Shown piece by piece: positions 47,136 through 59,555 of a stretch of 64,000 bases of DNA. Origin of the DNA: Hetaerina americana (Eukaryota > Arthropoda > Insecta > Odonata > Calopterygidae). The notes below the pieces were generated by a model, which worked only from the letters and a program-made list of their open reading frames with translations, had not been told where the DNA came from and made no database searches. How positions within the stretch are numbered: the first letter of the stretch is position 1; each line of letters starts with the position of its first letter. The translations under genes were made by a program, and so were the position numbers. Where the stretch lies: the NCBI GenBank assembly GCA_022747635.1, contig JAKTNV010000074.1, forward strand, positions 1,807,001-1,871,000. Direction: 5' to 3'.

Positions 47136-47261
47136 TCCAAAGAAACTGCGGGAGATGCCGCAACAGTAACTTTTAACGGAGTCATCCGCTAATGTGCATT
47201 TCAATGCAACAATTTCAGAGTCCCAGTCAAGGCGAATGATTTTTACACTCTGAAATTGTTG
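47136..47261 (-). mobile_element. S3 SINE with inverted 5' arm (fold-back)
   Basis: The minus-strand S3 body ends at 47136 (TTTCTTTGGAA on the minus strand) and runs to about 47215. The first 43 bp at the 5' side are inverted, so TGCAACAATTTCAGAGT and ACTCTGAAATTGTTGCA face each other (47205-47260). No tRNA head remains. Inserted in R with a 14-bp target duplication. Confidence 0.9.
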
Positions 47262-47275
47262 CAACTATGATCCAT

Positions 47276-47385
47276 ATCAAAGTCTTGAGGAATATTTTTT
47301 CCCATCATTACTCAGCGTACACGTCATCAATTTTCTGCTCCTTGTGAATGCTTCTTTCGTTAACGCAATTTTTTTCCTAAGGTCC
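47276..47385 (-). pseudogene. R-family relic, proximal part
   Basis: The minus strand reads KKIALTKEAFTRSRKLM, the block before VLYG in R. Joined to 46830-47135 once the S3 copy is removed. Confidence 0.65.
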
Positions 47386-47389
47386 CCAC

Positions 47390-50035
47390 TACTCTACCCA
47401 TTTTCCTTTAAACTACTGCCAAATGGTAATCACTATCATTCAAATATGTTCCGCATAAAAAATCTTAGCCAGTTAAACTCTGTAAATAACGGATACGCAA
47501 TTGACTGTTTAAAATATATGAATGACTATATTTTTAATTAAGAGAGGTTCGTTCGAACAAATTTGTTTGTTGAAGTGCTGAAGTAATTCAGCGTGAATGA
47601 GCGGAGAACGCGGATACAAGATACGCAGATACACCAAGAATTTTTAACACCGAGAAAAGATGGAACAGAGAGTTTAATAAAATAAAGAGGGCGAAAGAGT
47701 AATCGATCACACAATGGTGGGCTTGTTTTTCAAAAAATGTTCAACCCTGAAATTGATTGACACAGAAGCAGATGAAAATGGTAAATATGACATGATACAC
47801 ATGCAATCTTTATGGAAGATACCACAGGCCTGTTTTCTCCTGCAAATTGAGGATTCCTTTTTTGCTTTCCTTGTTCAGGATAATATCCAAAATAGTCTGT
47901 ATGAAAATTATGACAGCTTTGTTCATCATTTCTTACCTGCCATTGTTTTTAAGCACTGAAAGTAAAAATAAAATATTCATCCTAATATAATACTAAAAGA
48001 ATTCTTTTGTAAGGAACGAGAAATATCAAGTCTGATATGCGAATCACATTTTTCGGAACGTACCATCAGCTCGTCTCCCAAGTTGTATTTGACGCCATAC
48101 GGAGGAATTTATAGCAATGTGTACAATGTAAGTACCATTGCATCACCCTTTATTACATCCCGAGTTACATTTTTTAATATCCTTATCTGAACTCATAGTA
48201 TTCCTTCAGGGGTAAAGAAAATAAAAATAAGTCTTAATCCTTAAAAATGATTCAAATTATCCCTTTCTCGAGCAAATCAATGCATCATAAAGCAGATAAA
48301 AATCGACCTTAGTTCGGCAAAGTTCTTTTTCTAATCCATTATTCGTGGGTTTGTATGTCGCGTCAAGCATTTAAGAATATTTATTTTCATTGCTTCTGAA
48401 ATATTATGACCTAAAATACATGGTACTTCTCAATCTATTTATTTATATTAAAGCGACCAGCTTCACCTAAATAGGTCACCTTATGGCTTCTGCAATAAGG
48501 TGTCATCTCCTTAAACCGTTGATACTGGGCATATTTATTCAAATAAATAGGGTGAAAAAGTACCAGGTTTGTTCCTTTTTTGAATATACATCACTTCCTC
48601 AGTGTTACCCTGGAAACTGGTACACTTATATTTCAATTTTTTTCGCAATTTTTTTTTTATCCTAAAAAACAATATACACCAAATAACCTGCATAAATAAA
48701 TTTTTTTTAGGTAATACAAGAATTAATGAACAAATTTCGCTACATTGCCGATGTAATAAATCAGCCGACCAAATACTACACAGTAAAATTTTTGCAAATT
48801 ACTTATTGTCAAAAATTGACTTTCTCTCATGCATGCATTAAGACTATTTCTACATCTGATGAATGTCCCGTTAGTATAAAACTGTCGAAGCCCATTTGTT
48901 TCATTTACGGATCGGGTACTCGTCATAAATTTCTCCGAACGATGAGATTTTCAAATGACATGGATAATGCACTGTTCCCGTACAATTGGAGGACGAAAAA
49001 GATGGACACTACCATTAAGCGTCTTCTCTCATTTTGTTTAAAGAAAGCATAAAACTCGGCTATCGCAGGTGTTCCTTCAGAGAAGACGGATTGAAGAGCC
49101 ATATCTCTGGAGCAGCGCGCCATTTATGGATTAATTTATGGTTTTGAGGAGGCACTTAAAATGCAAGCCCTATTATGTCAGCCACTCAACACGTTTCCTC
49201 AGCTTTGGGTGCTTTATGTGGACACTTTGCGTCGGAGACACTTTGCAGCGAAGGGCCTCTTATCGCGATAAAAGATAAGAAAGGAAGAAAGTGGTTCGAA
49301 GGAAAGAAAGGATAGAGGCGAGTGAGATAAGCATATAAAGCGAGGGAAATAAGGGGAGAAGGCCATGAGAGGAATTATTCGGAGTGGGATAGGACGAAAA
49401 AGGAATTAACAAGTGGAAATGTGCAAGGAAAACAGTCTTCATTGGAGAATGTATGTTGAACATCATAAAAAAGACATAAAATGCTATTCAAGAAACTCCT
49501 TTTCCACCCATTGAATTGATAAATACTATTTTTTTTGATTTGTTACAAATACAAAAAGATTACGACCAATATTTTCATATTTGCTGCAATTGTTAGAAAA
49601 CTCAAATAACGCGCTTTAGTTATTTACTTTTAAGAGCTGAATTAGCAGATTATTCCGCAGTCCTCATTGGTATATTTAGTGTTGTAGTCAATTGATTGAG
49701 TGATGAATGCTAAATTCTCAATTCATTTAAGGTTCCCAATGCAATCCCTACTCAAAATTTAAACGGTTTATTTTAAAATGGCAAAATCCCAACTCTCGTC
49801 TCAGGTATGCTAACTATGAGCGTAAATGTATGACTTAAATCATTTCTGTTAGTTTTTTCCATTAAAAGGGTTAGATTTATAGCTGAGCGCTTTGGGAATT
49901 TAGTTTGATAGAAATGGAATGAGATAAACTACAGCTAAACGAATATTTTGAGGTAAGGTTCACAAGTAACGTGTCAAGGTTTTCAAGATTAAAGGATACA
50001 CAAAGGTTTTCAATAGTTAAAAAGCTAAGTTAACC
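47390..50035. other. AT-rich stretch without recognised features
   Basis: Frames at 47714-47959 and 48726-49052 are open for 81 and 108 residues but show no family motif or exon context. Confidence 0.3.
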
Positions 50036-50039
50036 AATA

Positions 50040-50650
50040 AAATAGAAAGGTAAAAATTAAAGCAGGTGGTACAGTTGGCCAATATTGGGAGTGTTTTGGA
50101 TCAAGGTCACCAAAAGATTGGAGAAATCAGAAGAAGAATAGTTTTAAGTAAAAACGTTTTCACAAGAAAGATAGAATTCATGAAGAGGACGATAGAAAAT
50201 GAAGTTTAAAAAAATGATTCGAATGTAACAAAGACTTTTGGCATGGATCGTAGCTTTGTACGGAATGGAGACTTGTTCTTGCAGGAAGATGATAGGACAT
50301 GTAGTTGACGGAATTGTAGACTTTTAACCTGTGGGTGTGAAGAAATTAAAAAGGTTAAATGATGGAAATGAATAAGTACTAAGACTGTTTGGGGAGAGAA
50401 AGAATTCTTCGGAGAAAGGCAAAGGAGGCAGGAGGGGTGGATGCCGAGCGTTTTAAAAGGGGATGGAGTGTTTAAGACAGTGACAGAAGGGAAAATGTTG
50501 GACGAACTGAAGGGGAGTAGAGAGTGCGCGGATTTGAAGAACATTTTAAAGTAGTTTTGGGTGTCAGATTGTGTCTTGTTAGACGAAATTAAGAAATGAC
50601 GCGATGCTCAATCTGTGTCTATCCAATGCCTACCGTATAAGGCAAAAACA
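50040..50650 (+). pseudogene. R-family RT C-terminal relic
   Basis: Plus-strand frames: KIGEIRRRIVLSKNVFTRKI and FMKRTIENEV (about 50115-50205), then decayed VLYG.ETCS and WGEKEFFGERQRRQEGWMP. FKTVTEGKMLDELKGS follows near 50520. Typical order for the R C-terminus; many stops. Confidence 0.7.
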
Positions 50651-50659
50651 CAAAACTTT

Positions 50660-52195
50660 ATCTGCGTAACATTTCTTAGAATAATTTTTCAAGAAATACC
50701 AAGTGTCTTGATTTTGAAAAGTTCCTAGAGAAGAAAATTTTTTACGTATGAGTAACAAGCTACTTTCGGCATTTTATTTATCATTTTGCTATTAAGGAAC
50801 ATGAAAATGTCATTAAGTTAGCTCTGTTTCAAGAAGAGTCATTTTAAACTCTGAATAAAATGGAATGTTGTAATGACAGGACTTTTTTTGAATAACTGAT
50901 CTTTTTATTATAGAATGAGAAAATTATTAGTCTGAAGAAATAAATTAAAGGAAAGTTTCTATCGTTTTGTAAAGTAGTAACAGCATTTCGGTATACATTT
51001 CATTCGGATATTCATTACGTATACAAAGAAAAATCAAAGTTGAAGAGCATATTACAATATACGATTATATGATATAATATTTTGGTTCAAATGGCTAGTC
51101 TTTTTCACGTTACGCAATAAAACCTACTGTCACAAGGATAAACTGCCAAGTCTTTTAAATAAAAACGCACACTAGGTATCCATCACATATTTTTCTTAGA
51201 TAAATAAATGTTTTCCAAATATTTAATAAACATATGCAATGCATCACACAATTACAGGTATATTGTTGCTGATTAATACGCAAAGGCGTTTATAAATATA
51301 ATGGGCAGAGCATAAAATGCCTATAAACGAATATAAATTAAGGCGAGTCTTCTAGAACTAAGCACAGTGGATAAGGCATAGGCAATTACAATGCTGTTTG
51401 ATTGCCTTTTTCTATTACCATATAAATAATGCATTTCTTTCGACCTATTTAAAACCTACATGAAACAGTTAATAGCTAATAGTAATAAGCTTTTATTTGT
51501 GCAACAATGACCAAATGAAAATCATGTATATTATAATTTCTGAATAAATTTTTTTTAATGTTGAACACATTCATCGTTTATAACACTGATAAATACAAAC
51601 TCATGACTCAATTGTTTCCACAAAATTGGCAAAAACGCTGATAAGCTCTAAGGCATAAAGTAATTGATAATAATATACAAATGAGGGTATTAGAGAAGGA
51701 AATTAGGGATCATTTATGCATCGAATAAAAAAAATATCAGACGTGAGGGCAAACAAGGGAAATAAATCTTGAATTCAAAGAGATATAAAACCGCCTAAAC
51801 AAATGAGAGAAATTTATATTCAGCAGAATAATATATTAAATATTAAACTGTCAAGTAAACATGTTCGTTAAGATGCTGAAAACGGAAAAAAATAGAAATT
51901 TTTTAAACATCAGCCAAGGGGTGAAACATGTAAAAGGTGATAGACAGGTTGTCAAGGAAAAATGTTGATGTCAAGGAAAATATAGTATATGAAGAGAATT
52001 TTGAATGATGTACGATTCTCAAGCTAAAACCTTTTATATAGTACATAGCCATATTAATTATAATAAATTGTATTATTCATTATATACTTAAAGCACTGGC
52101 CAAATGAGCCCTAAAATTATAGAAGAACTATATGAGTTTTGCAATAGCATACATATGTTGAAAAAATTCATTTAAATGCAGTCGTTCTTAAATAA
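50660..52195. other. AT-rich stretch, nothing recognised
   Basis: No coding, RNA or family-level repeat signals. Confidence 0.3.
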
Positions 52196-52199
52196 TCAT

Positions 52200-52650
52200 T
52201 CCCATTACGGGTTAGCCATTAGAGGATTGGTTCGCCAGAGCTGACCAAACTGTCCGATTCCCTGAATTTCTTTTCATTCCCTCATAGCTACTTGCTTAAA
52301 ATTTTTCCGCTACCTGCTTCTCGTGGTTAAACCTAGGCCTTCTTTTGTAGTTGCTCCTCACCATGTTTCCTTCAATTTATTGAGCTCGTCAATCGATTGT
52401 GCCTAAGGATGAGTCCAATTAATTTCATCTACTTCCTATGCCTTCTATAGACCTCTCTCTACATCCAACCACCAAATTACATGTTTACCTGTTACTCTTT
52501 CAAAATATTTATTTTCAACATTTTACTGTGCATCATATTCCCATTGGTCCTATTTTATTTCTCTCTATTCCACCCATTTTTTTAGTCTCACATCCGTTGA
52601 AAAGTAGATTAAACGTAATTCTTTACATAGCCGCTTCCGTAGTCTGTTGT
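52200..52650 (-). pseudogene. R-like C-terminal relic
   Basis: The minus strand near 52440-52330 reads LIGLILRHNRLTSS and IEGNMVRSNYKRRP, matching GHTLRHNRFVK and GKIEGIVPRGRPR of the 55.9-kb copy. The 124-residue frame on the plus strand (52438-52812) is its partial antisense shadow. Confidence 0.5.
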
Positions 52651-52819
52651 AGGCGTGTTAATTTGTATCACCGCGGTATTTGTGAGTTAAGGTTCTATCT
52701 TCACCACATTTCCCATTCATTGTATTGTAAGAAGCCTATCAATCTCATTACAGCAGTCTCCCGCAGTAATTATGTCCACTCACGCATTGCCATTCAAGAA
52801 GTTTGTAAATGATACTTAG

Positions 52820-53555
52820 TTGTGGCTCCGGAAGTCTCCTTCTTCCGACCATTTCATTTTAATTTCATACAAATATTGCTAATACTCTTCTGGGTATCTC
52901 TGTCTTTACGGTCTTTAATCTCCGATACATATAAAATGACTTACAGGATAACTATTATTTTTAAATTGCCACATCTAACAAATAACTATAAATTTACATA
53001 GGAAAGAAATCTTGATTAAATAAACCTTGTTGAAAAACAATGATGTCACCCTAACACGCTGTGCATTCATTAGGATTAAAACTCTCTATTGTATTTATGC
53101 TAAGGTATGGAGCACATTTTTGGATATGGGTAAATGGAACTCCAGCCCGCTATAATATAATAAACTGATATTTTTCTCCAAAATAATTCTTAGGGTAATT
53201 TTTAAAAATTCGATTTTACAGTAGCTTCCCTATTTTTTTCTCAAGGGCTATTCATCTTTAATTATTTACTCCATTGCTAAATTCCACTGCGTTTCTATTA
53301 GAAAAGTGACAGTTCTCACAGAAAGGAGTGGTCATATGCAGACCTTCTCTATTCATCCTAGAGCCCGCATTCTCTGGTGTCAACCAAACAACGCAGCAGT
53401 TAATTGAGACTTTTTTGCTTTTACAACGAAAAATTTAAATTGTGATAATAATTCAAAATCTCGGTAAAATACACATTACGAATGCATCGCTTGTATTGTA
53501 AAGTACACCTAAAGAATCCTTTCACATAGTTTTATTATATTGGCCAATATATCCA
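52820..53555. other. AT-rich stretch, nothing recognised
   Basis: No supported features. Confidence 0.3.
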
Positions 53556-53561
53556 ATCAAA

Positions 53562-53815
53562 CCCTTAACACCGTAATCAACACGAAGGTCATTTTGCTAG
53601 GTGATGGTGGAGTTCACCCAGTACTAAGCCAAACGGCGTGTGAAATTCACACATCAGGGTCCCTACCCTGATGGGCCGGTTATTGTTTCCCAGGAAGATC
53701 TGGTACCCGAAAAATCACATAGCTTGGGTGGAGCTGACGGTGCCTAGAGTGCCTTGCCCGGGAATCGAACTCGGGCCCTCCGGTCAGTAGTCCAACGCTC
53801 TACCACTCGACTACC
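53562..53815 (-). mobile_element. S2 tRNA-derived SINE, best full copy
   Basis: Minus strand: head ATGGTAGTCGAGTGGTAGAG (A-box region), CGTTGGACTACTGACCGG, B box GAGTTCGATTCCCGGGC. The body has GTACCAGATCTTCC, the GTGAATTTCACACGCCGT signature and GGTGAACTCCACCATCACC. It ends GACCTTCGTGTTGATTACGG. Confidence 0.9.
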
Positions 53816-53824
53816 ATACACACT

Positions 53825-54235
53825 ATAAAATACATAATTTGTATGTAAATATTATGTCGCTGGATGTTGTAAAAGGCAGTGCGAATATAATGAGCGTGTT
53901 TTATTGGCTAATAGTCTGAAGAGAGGGTTTCCTTAAAGGCTTCCTAATATTAATTCATTATATTTTGAACCACATTTCTCTAGTTTTCTGATTAAGTAAA
54001 TTTTCGAAATTATTTAATAATTTATAATATGGCCGCTGGTAAGTTGTGCACAATAACCGTCTAAAATATTTTTGTTGGGATGACCCCCAATATACTACAA
54101 GCAAGGCTGACTTATACTTCCCTCTTTTGAGAAAAAAACCCATACTGTCACGTACGATATATATTCGCTGCTGAATACAACTATCCGGTAACATTCAGTG
54201 GCTTGGTAAAAGAAATTTTAAACGCAATTTATTTC
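53825..54235. other. Non-coding stretch
   Basis: A 78-residue minus-strand frame has no motif. Nothing recognised. Confidence 0.3.
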
Positions 54236-54239
54236 ATCA

Positions 54240-55120
54240 AATGTTAACTGGAGATAAAAAGGTCATTAAGGGAATTGAAATCAAATAAGACCGTGATGAT
54301 TCATTTCATTCCCGCGAGGGGATTCCTTCCATTTCAGCGGAACTACTTGGGAAATGTGGAAGGAAGGGTTTTCATGGGTTAATTCGTAACATAAGTGTGG
54401 AGGGAATACCAGGCTGGAATTTCGAACAGATCAGTGTTAGTTTCCAGCCGAAAAAATGTAGTCAACCGTATGTCACGACCATCTAACAATAGGCCCAATA
54501 GGCTCTTTTGTGGAAAAATGACACCTAAAATCATCATTAAAATTTAGGAGAGGAAGGCTAAATATTACTTCGGAAATGATTATTTTGTATTAAAGAAGGA
54601 GAGAGGTATGCACGATGCCAAAACAGTGATACGATCACCGTTAGGAAGTAAAATAGAGTCCAAGTAAGATCTTTTTGTTGTTTCGTGTATTTCTAGAAGA
54701 TCACTTTAGAAAGCATTAATGAAAGTCTTACGGAGAATAGGAGTAGAATTGAGGCAAAGGATACTTATCCGCAACCTGTGCATGTCTCAGACTGCGCAGT
54801 GCCGGATGGATGGGCAGTGTTGGGAAAAAGGGTAAAAGAGGGTTTCCATTATCACCCATGATATTCAAAGTATATGCATACGAAACGGTAAAAAATTTAT
54901 GATAAGAATTGTAGAAAGGAATGAAAGACGATGGGGAATCCATGAAATTAAGGTTGCAGTTAATCAAGCTTTTCTTTAGCCAAGCCATCATTCGCATTGC
55001 TGAGCACATTAGATAACCTGTGTGTGATGAAAATCGATACATACAAAGCAAAGGCTATTAGTTTTCCGAGAAACTAAAATGGTATGGTAGAAGGGAGGTA
55101 GAACTAGGAAGGAATAGACA
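54240..55120 (+). pseudogene. R-family RT relic
   Basis: Plus-strand frames: ISAELLGKCGRKGFHGLI (about 54335-54385), then LMKVLRRIGVELRQRILIRN (54715-54775) and MSQTAQCRMDGQCWEKG. MIRIVERNERRWGIHEIKVA follows near 54900-54960. This is the RT palm order of R. Decayed, with a 1-kb span. Confidence 0.72.
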
Positions 55121-55122
55121 TG
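55107..55122. repeat. 16-bp target duplication, left copy
   Basis: GGAAGGAATAGACATG at 55107-55122 recurs at 55273-55288 around the fold-back S3. Confidence 0.92.
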
Positions 55123-55272
55123 CAACAATTTCAGAGCGTAAAAATCATTCGCCTTGACCGGGATCCCGGTCAAGGCGAATGATTTTTACAATCTGAAATT
55201 GTTGCATTTAAATGCACATTAGCGGATGCCTCCGTTGAAAGTTACAGTTGAGGAATCTTCCGCAGTTTCTTT
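55123..55272 (+). mobile_element. S3 SINE with perfect fold-back 5' arm
   Basis: The first 43 bp are an inverted copy of the next 43. TGCAACAATTTCAGAG at 55121 meets its complement near 55206, centred on GGGATCCC. The S3 body then follows (GCACATTAGCGGATGCC to GCAGTTTCTTTGG). The palindrome is about 86 bp with one clear mismatch (GCG vs ATT region). The inverted arm has the same outer end and the same inner end (GGGA) as the copy at 47136-47261. Confidence 0.92.
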
Positions 55273-55288
55273 GGAAGGAATAGACATG

Positions 55289-55430
55289 TTCGACGAAAAA
55301 AATGGTAATAAAATTAACGCGAAACTGATAATCTGATCAATTTTCTTGTTCGGCGAAGCCTAGAAATGTAGGCGCGTTCAGAGTTTGTTCATCCAAAATT
55401 GCGTTAAAGTTACGGAAGACTGCTAAATAA
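55289..55430 (+). pseudogene. R-family 3' end relic
   Basis: GTTCATCCAAAATTGCGTTAAAG near 55387 resembles the R 3' signature (GTCCATCCAAAACCTAACTTAAACGG). It lies right of the S3 insertion. Confidence 0.4.
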
Positions 55431-55589
55431 AAATAATTTTAACATCACTAACTAAGTTTACTATTAAGTTGCAGGATGTGATGACATGGATTTCAAACAT
55501 TTTTTTATAATTCAGGTTTTACCAAATATATACCTAAATATACCTAGTATACCTAAATTTGTGGATAATATTATATTCAACAGCAAACG

Positions 55590-56190
55590 CCGTTTATTGG
55601 ACGGTTTAAGAAATAACGGAAAGTAAACTTTAAACGACAGATGAAGTACTACAGACATCAAACGAAGAATATCTCAAGCTAGGAGAGCATTTACAATGAA
55701 GAGACAACTGTTGTATCCAAAGAAGATAGAACTACAGATGAGGAAAAACTACGTGAAAACATTAGTATGGAGCGTGGCACCCTATGGATCAGAAGCATGG
55801 ACCATCGGGAAATTAGACCAAAAAAGACTAAGAGCCTTCGAAACCTGGTGCTGGAGTAGGATGCTAAAGATCAAATGGGCGGATATAATAAGAAAAGAAT
55901 AAGTTCACAGAAGAATATACGCAGAACGAATCTCATGGAACACCATAGAGAAAAGAAGAACCAAATGGATTGGCCACACCCTGAGGCACAATAGATTCGT
56001 GAAGATTATAATAGGAGGAAAAATAGAGGGAATAGTCCCAAGAGGAAGACCAAGGGATAACTAGATTGGGCAAATAAAGAAGAAAGTACATTGCAAAAAA
56101 TACCAGGATGTAATCCAATTAGCATCAGATAGGGCTACAATCTCTGCATTGATGGCAGAAGTCTTGAGTACCCAATTTTTCGAACTCTAA
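55590..56190 (+). pseudogene. R-like RT C-terminus, best preserved
   Basis: The frame at 55696-55902 reads KNYVKTLVWSVAPYGSEAWT, LDQKRLRAFETWCWSRMLKI and KWADIIRKE, then a stop. Further coding to 56190 includes KRRTKWIGHTLRHNRFVK, GKIEGIVPRGRPR and DVIQLASDRATISALM. The WCWSRMLKIKW block is the RTE/BovB-like hallmark used to name family R. It is 5'-truncated and has a few stops. Confidence 0.8.
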
Positions 56191-56194
56191 AAAT

Positions 56195-59100
56195 AGCGTA
56201 AATGTAGGGTGATAAAGTCAACAAACCTTTTTTGTCCACAGCCAGAGATTTTCAACTTATGACAATAGATAACACGCCTTCCCATCGACACCAAAGAGAA
56301 TCTTGTTATTCCTGATCAAAAATGATGTGTATTGTACGCATTAAATGTCAAATGAAATGATCGCGCGTACCGCTCAGGGTTTATTTCCCTCGCGCCATCG
56401 TACACCCCATTTCTTGTGGCAAAAGCCTTGCATTAAAGTAAATGGAAAACAAGGTGACGCTCGAAACCATGATCAGGGGGCGAGAGTGAATGTTGCCACA
56501 GCATGTGGAGAGGGTTAAAGATGAATGAAGGAGATTTAAGAGCGGAGACTTTTTTTTATTTTGACACTAACCTGACATGAGGTATGAAGGAAAATTGTGA
56601 AAAACCAAGAGAGGAAAAGAAGGTAAGGAAAAGTAACAGAATTATGAAAGCTGTGCGCAGAGCTTTCTAAAATTGGACATTTTTGGGGAAGGAATAATGC
56701 ACGATACGCGAATAAACTGAAAAAAGAACCGCTGACTAACAGTACTACTGAAATTCAATAGAAGAAGCAAATATGAAGTATCCTTAATGATGTAATACCA
56801 ACTAAAATGTTATACGCAGAGTGAATTTACCAAAATACTTCAAATTCACCTCCCTCATATTTACGCATTTTAATTATGTTCTTTGACGATATTTTTTAAA
56901 CGATTGGTGCACAAAAAAGTTTTATTAGTTCGAAGTCCAACGGATGAGATAATGATGAAGATGATTAAATGCTTGAGCTGAAAGTAATTTCAAAAAATTC
57001 TTCCTTTAAATTATATTTAACTCTCCAAACCGCAATAAGCTTAATTATGGTATTTTCATGAGAACCCCAATAATAGCATCATTTAATTGACAACAATAAC
57101 TATTAATATTCTCAGGATAAATGCCCCCAGCTTATGGTTTGCCTTAAAGGACGCTCTAAATGCGTGTAATATCATTTCAATAACAAGGCACCAAAGCTAC
57201 ACTTGTTCAGTGTCAAAGACTTAACTTTTACTGTGCGTACGTGAAATAATAAGTTGCAATATTAAGTGAATGAAATTAATGTTAAAATATCAATGAGAAC
57301 TTTGATATTAAAGAGTGGTCTCAAAAGTTGCATACAATTATTTGTATATCTTTTTAATGATATTAAATTTTAATCAAATAATTTTTTAATTATTCCACTT
57401 AAATAATGAGTGCACTAGATGTCATTATTCTAATCCTAGTTACGCCTCTATCTTAGATATAAGCTAGAATTTTATTGGAGGTATACTAAGTGTATTTAAC
57501 GATGCAGAACAAATATTTATATTTATGATTCCATAAGCACTTTCCCCTGACGGAAAATATATCAATTCATTTATCTTATTGTTTAACAAAATGTAATTGT
57601 ACAGTTGCCTTATATCTTTTATTTCACGGAGAAGGCCTGAAGTTTCAAATGAAATGGGTCAGGCAAATATTTTATCCCGCATTATCATACTGCCCGTCTT
57701 CATTGTATATATTTGTGAAAATATGAAATATTGTTACTGTTTCTGAACTAAACGAACGCTGAATATCTTCCTTTCTTATATTTGCTTGTCTCTTTTTGAG
57801 TACCGGTTTGCTATGATAATTACTAAATCGGACTAAAGCATGCAAACAAGTACAAAAATTAATCAAGATGCCTTTCTTTCAATCTGTACCAAAAGGTAAA
57901 AGCTAAAAATAATTTAAAAGTCCACAGGAACCCGTGGGTGAACTCACACTAATCGAGAAATGGAATTTTGGGGAAAAAATATTCAGAAAATCTAAACATT
58001 TATGTTTCCAAAATAACCAACAATCGCAACAATATTTTAGATCAGTTCCTCTAATCGTGTCTCCCCTGTCTCTGCACACGTCGCATCCGGTTAATACAAA
58101 TATAATAGCGCAAATAGGTTCCAGTGACGGGCAATATAACAAGAATGAGCTATGGCACAAAAAATTTCTTAAAGAAAATGGTATGTAGGTTCGATCCTAC
58201 GCTAGAGGGCGGGTGTGCATGCATTTAAATGGTGGGTAGGAATCACCGGAGCATATGCAGAGTTCGGAGGCGAGACGGGAGGTTTGGGGTGAAAAATAAA
58301 TAACAGATCCAGAGCGAAGAAGTGGAATGGGTTCACGGACGCTGGTGCGGGGGATCATGGCGTTGCTAGGAGAGGGGAATGAGTTGGGAAGGATTTGAGA
58401 GAGGTACCAAAAGGGGGGGAGCTTGAGAACGGATGAGGGCCATGGGTGGGAGGGAAGAGAGAACCAGGTATATGGTGGAAATCCCTCGCAATCGCATTAC
58501 CAATCTCAAATAAAATAGATTTACCCTTAAATATTAATAAGTCATTACCAGGAGAGGAACGCGGGGGCATTGGAGTGGGGAAAGACGGTTATGGGTTTGT
58601 GGAGGCTGGAGAATGGCTTTCGGAGGGGTGAACGGGGGGAGGGGACGAAAAACTCAGAGAGGGGGCAAGGGAGCGAAGTGGATGAGACAGGTCGTGGATG
58701 GCACCGAAGAAAATGAAGGGGAGTGTAAGAGAGCGAGGGGTATTGATATGCCGAAGGAAAAAAGAAGGTGAGTTGGAGCTGGATATATGTGCGCACGGTA
58801 CAAAGGGAAGGGCGATCATAGGGCACTGGAATGTTATAAGACAACGATAGATGCCATTGAAGCCAGTGTACTATCACTCTGTACAGCATAGACAGGATAT
58901 TAGCGTACGACTTTGGACCTCCTTTGACATGCACAGCTCTATCGATTTACGTGAAATACAATAGTTTCTTCCTGAAATCCGTTACTTCACGTTACTACGT
59001 AACTTCCTCCTCCTGACGACCTCAAGACTTACAGCGCCAAAAACGTTTTGAATTCTAGTCAATCTTAGTGGGCGATTCGCTCGACTGCTTCCCAAAGACA

Positions 59101-59350
59101 GCGGGTTTGACTTTATCTCCGGATTAGGTATTAATCAAAGTATCATAACCGGCAAAAAAAAACGGTTAAAACGGTATTATTATCAGCGTGTGAGGAGACG
59201 CCTATCAGACTGCATACCAGATGTGCTGGGCAGACAAGTATTGCTGCTGTTGTAGGGGCCCCGAGTCGCCCGTGAGTTTCATGAAAACCTTTTCTGTTTC
59301 ATTCAGTAACTGTTTAAAGGAAATAATGTAAGTGGCCTTAGGGGTGAATA
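56195..59350. other. Unique-looking stretch with GC- and purine-rich patches
   Basis: About 56280-56530 is GC-richer without repeat hallmarks. An 84-residue frame at 57934-58188 has no recognised motif. About 58230-58850 is strongly purine-rich on the plus strand (pyrimidine-rich on minus). Confidence 0.3.
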
Positions 59351-59361
59351 CCTTATTGCTA

Positions 59362-59376
59362 GTGTGTGTGTGTGTG

Positions 59377-59434
<58 letters not shown>
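59362..59434. repeat. (GT)n(TA)n microsatellite
   Basis: GT repeats lead into about 50 bp of TA repeats. It lies left of the P inverted repeat. Confidence 0.97.
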
Positions 59435-59436
<2 letters not shown>

Positions 59437-59555
59437 AATAAATATTTGTGTTCTATTGTGCCGTCCAAATATTATACTGCTCGTATGAATAATTCTATAT
59501 CATCGATATATGCAAACTTACACACACTCACACACATAAATATATACATAAAAGT

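Noticed and set aside
52438..52812. 124-residue plus-strand frame
   Set aside because: It overlaps the antisense of an R-like C-terminus (LRHNRLTSS block).
58180..58215. GGTTCGATCC, a perfect B box
   Set aside because: No A box or tRNA-like fold upstream, and no SINE body; probably chance.
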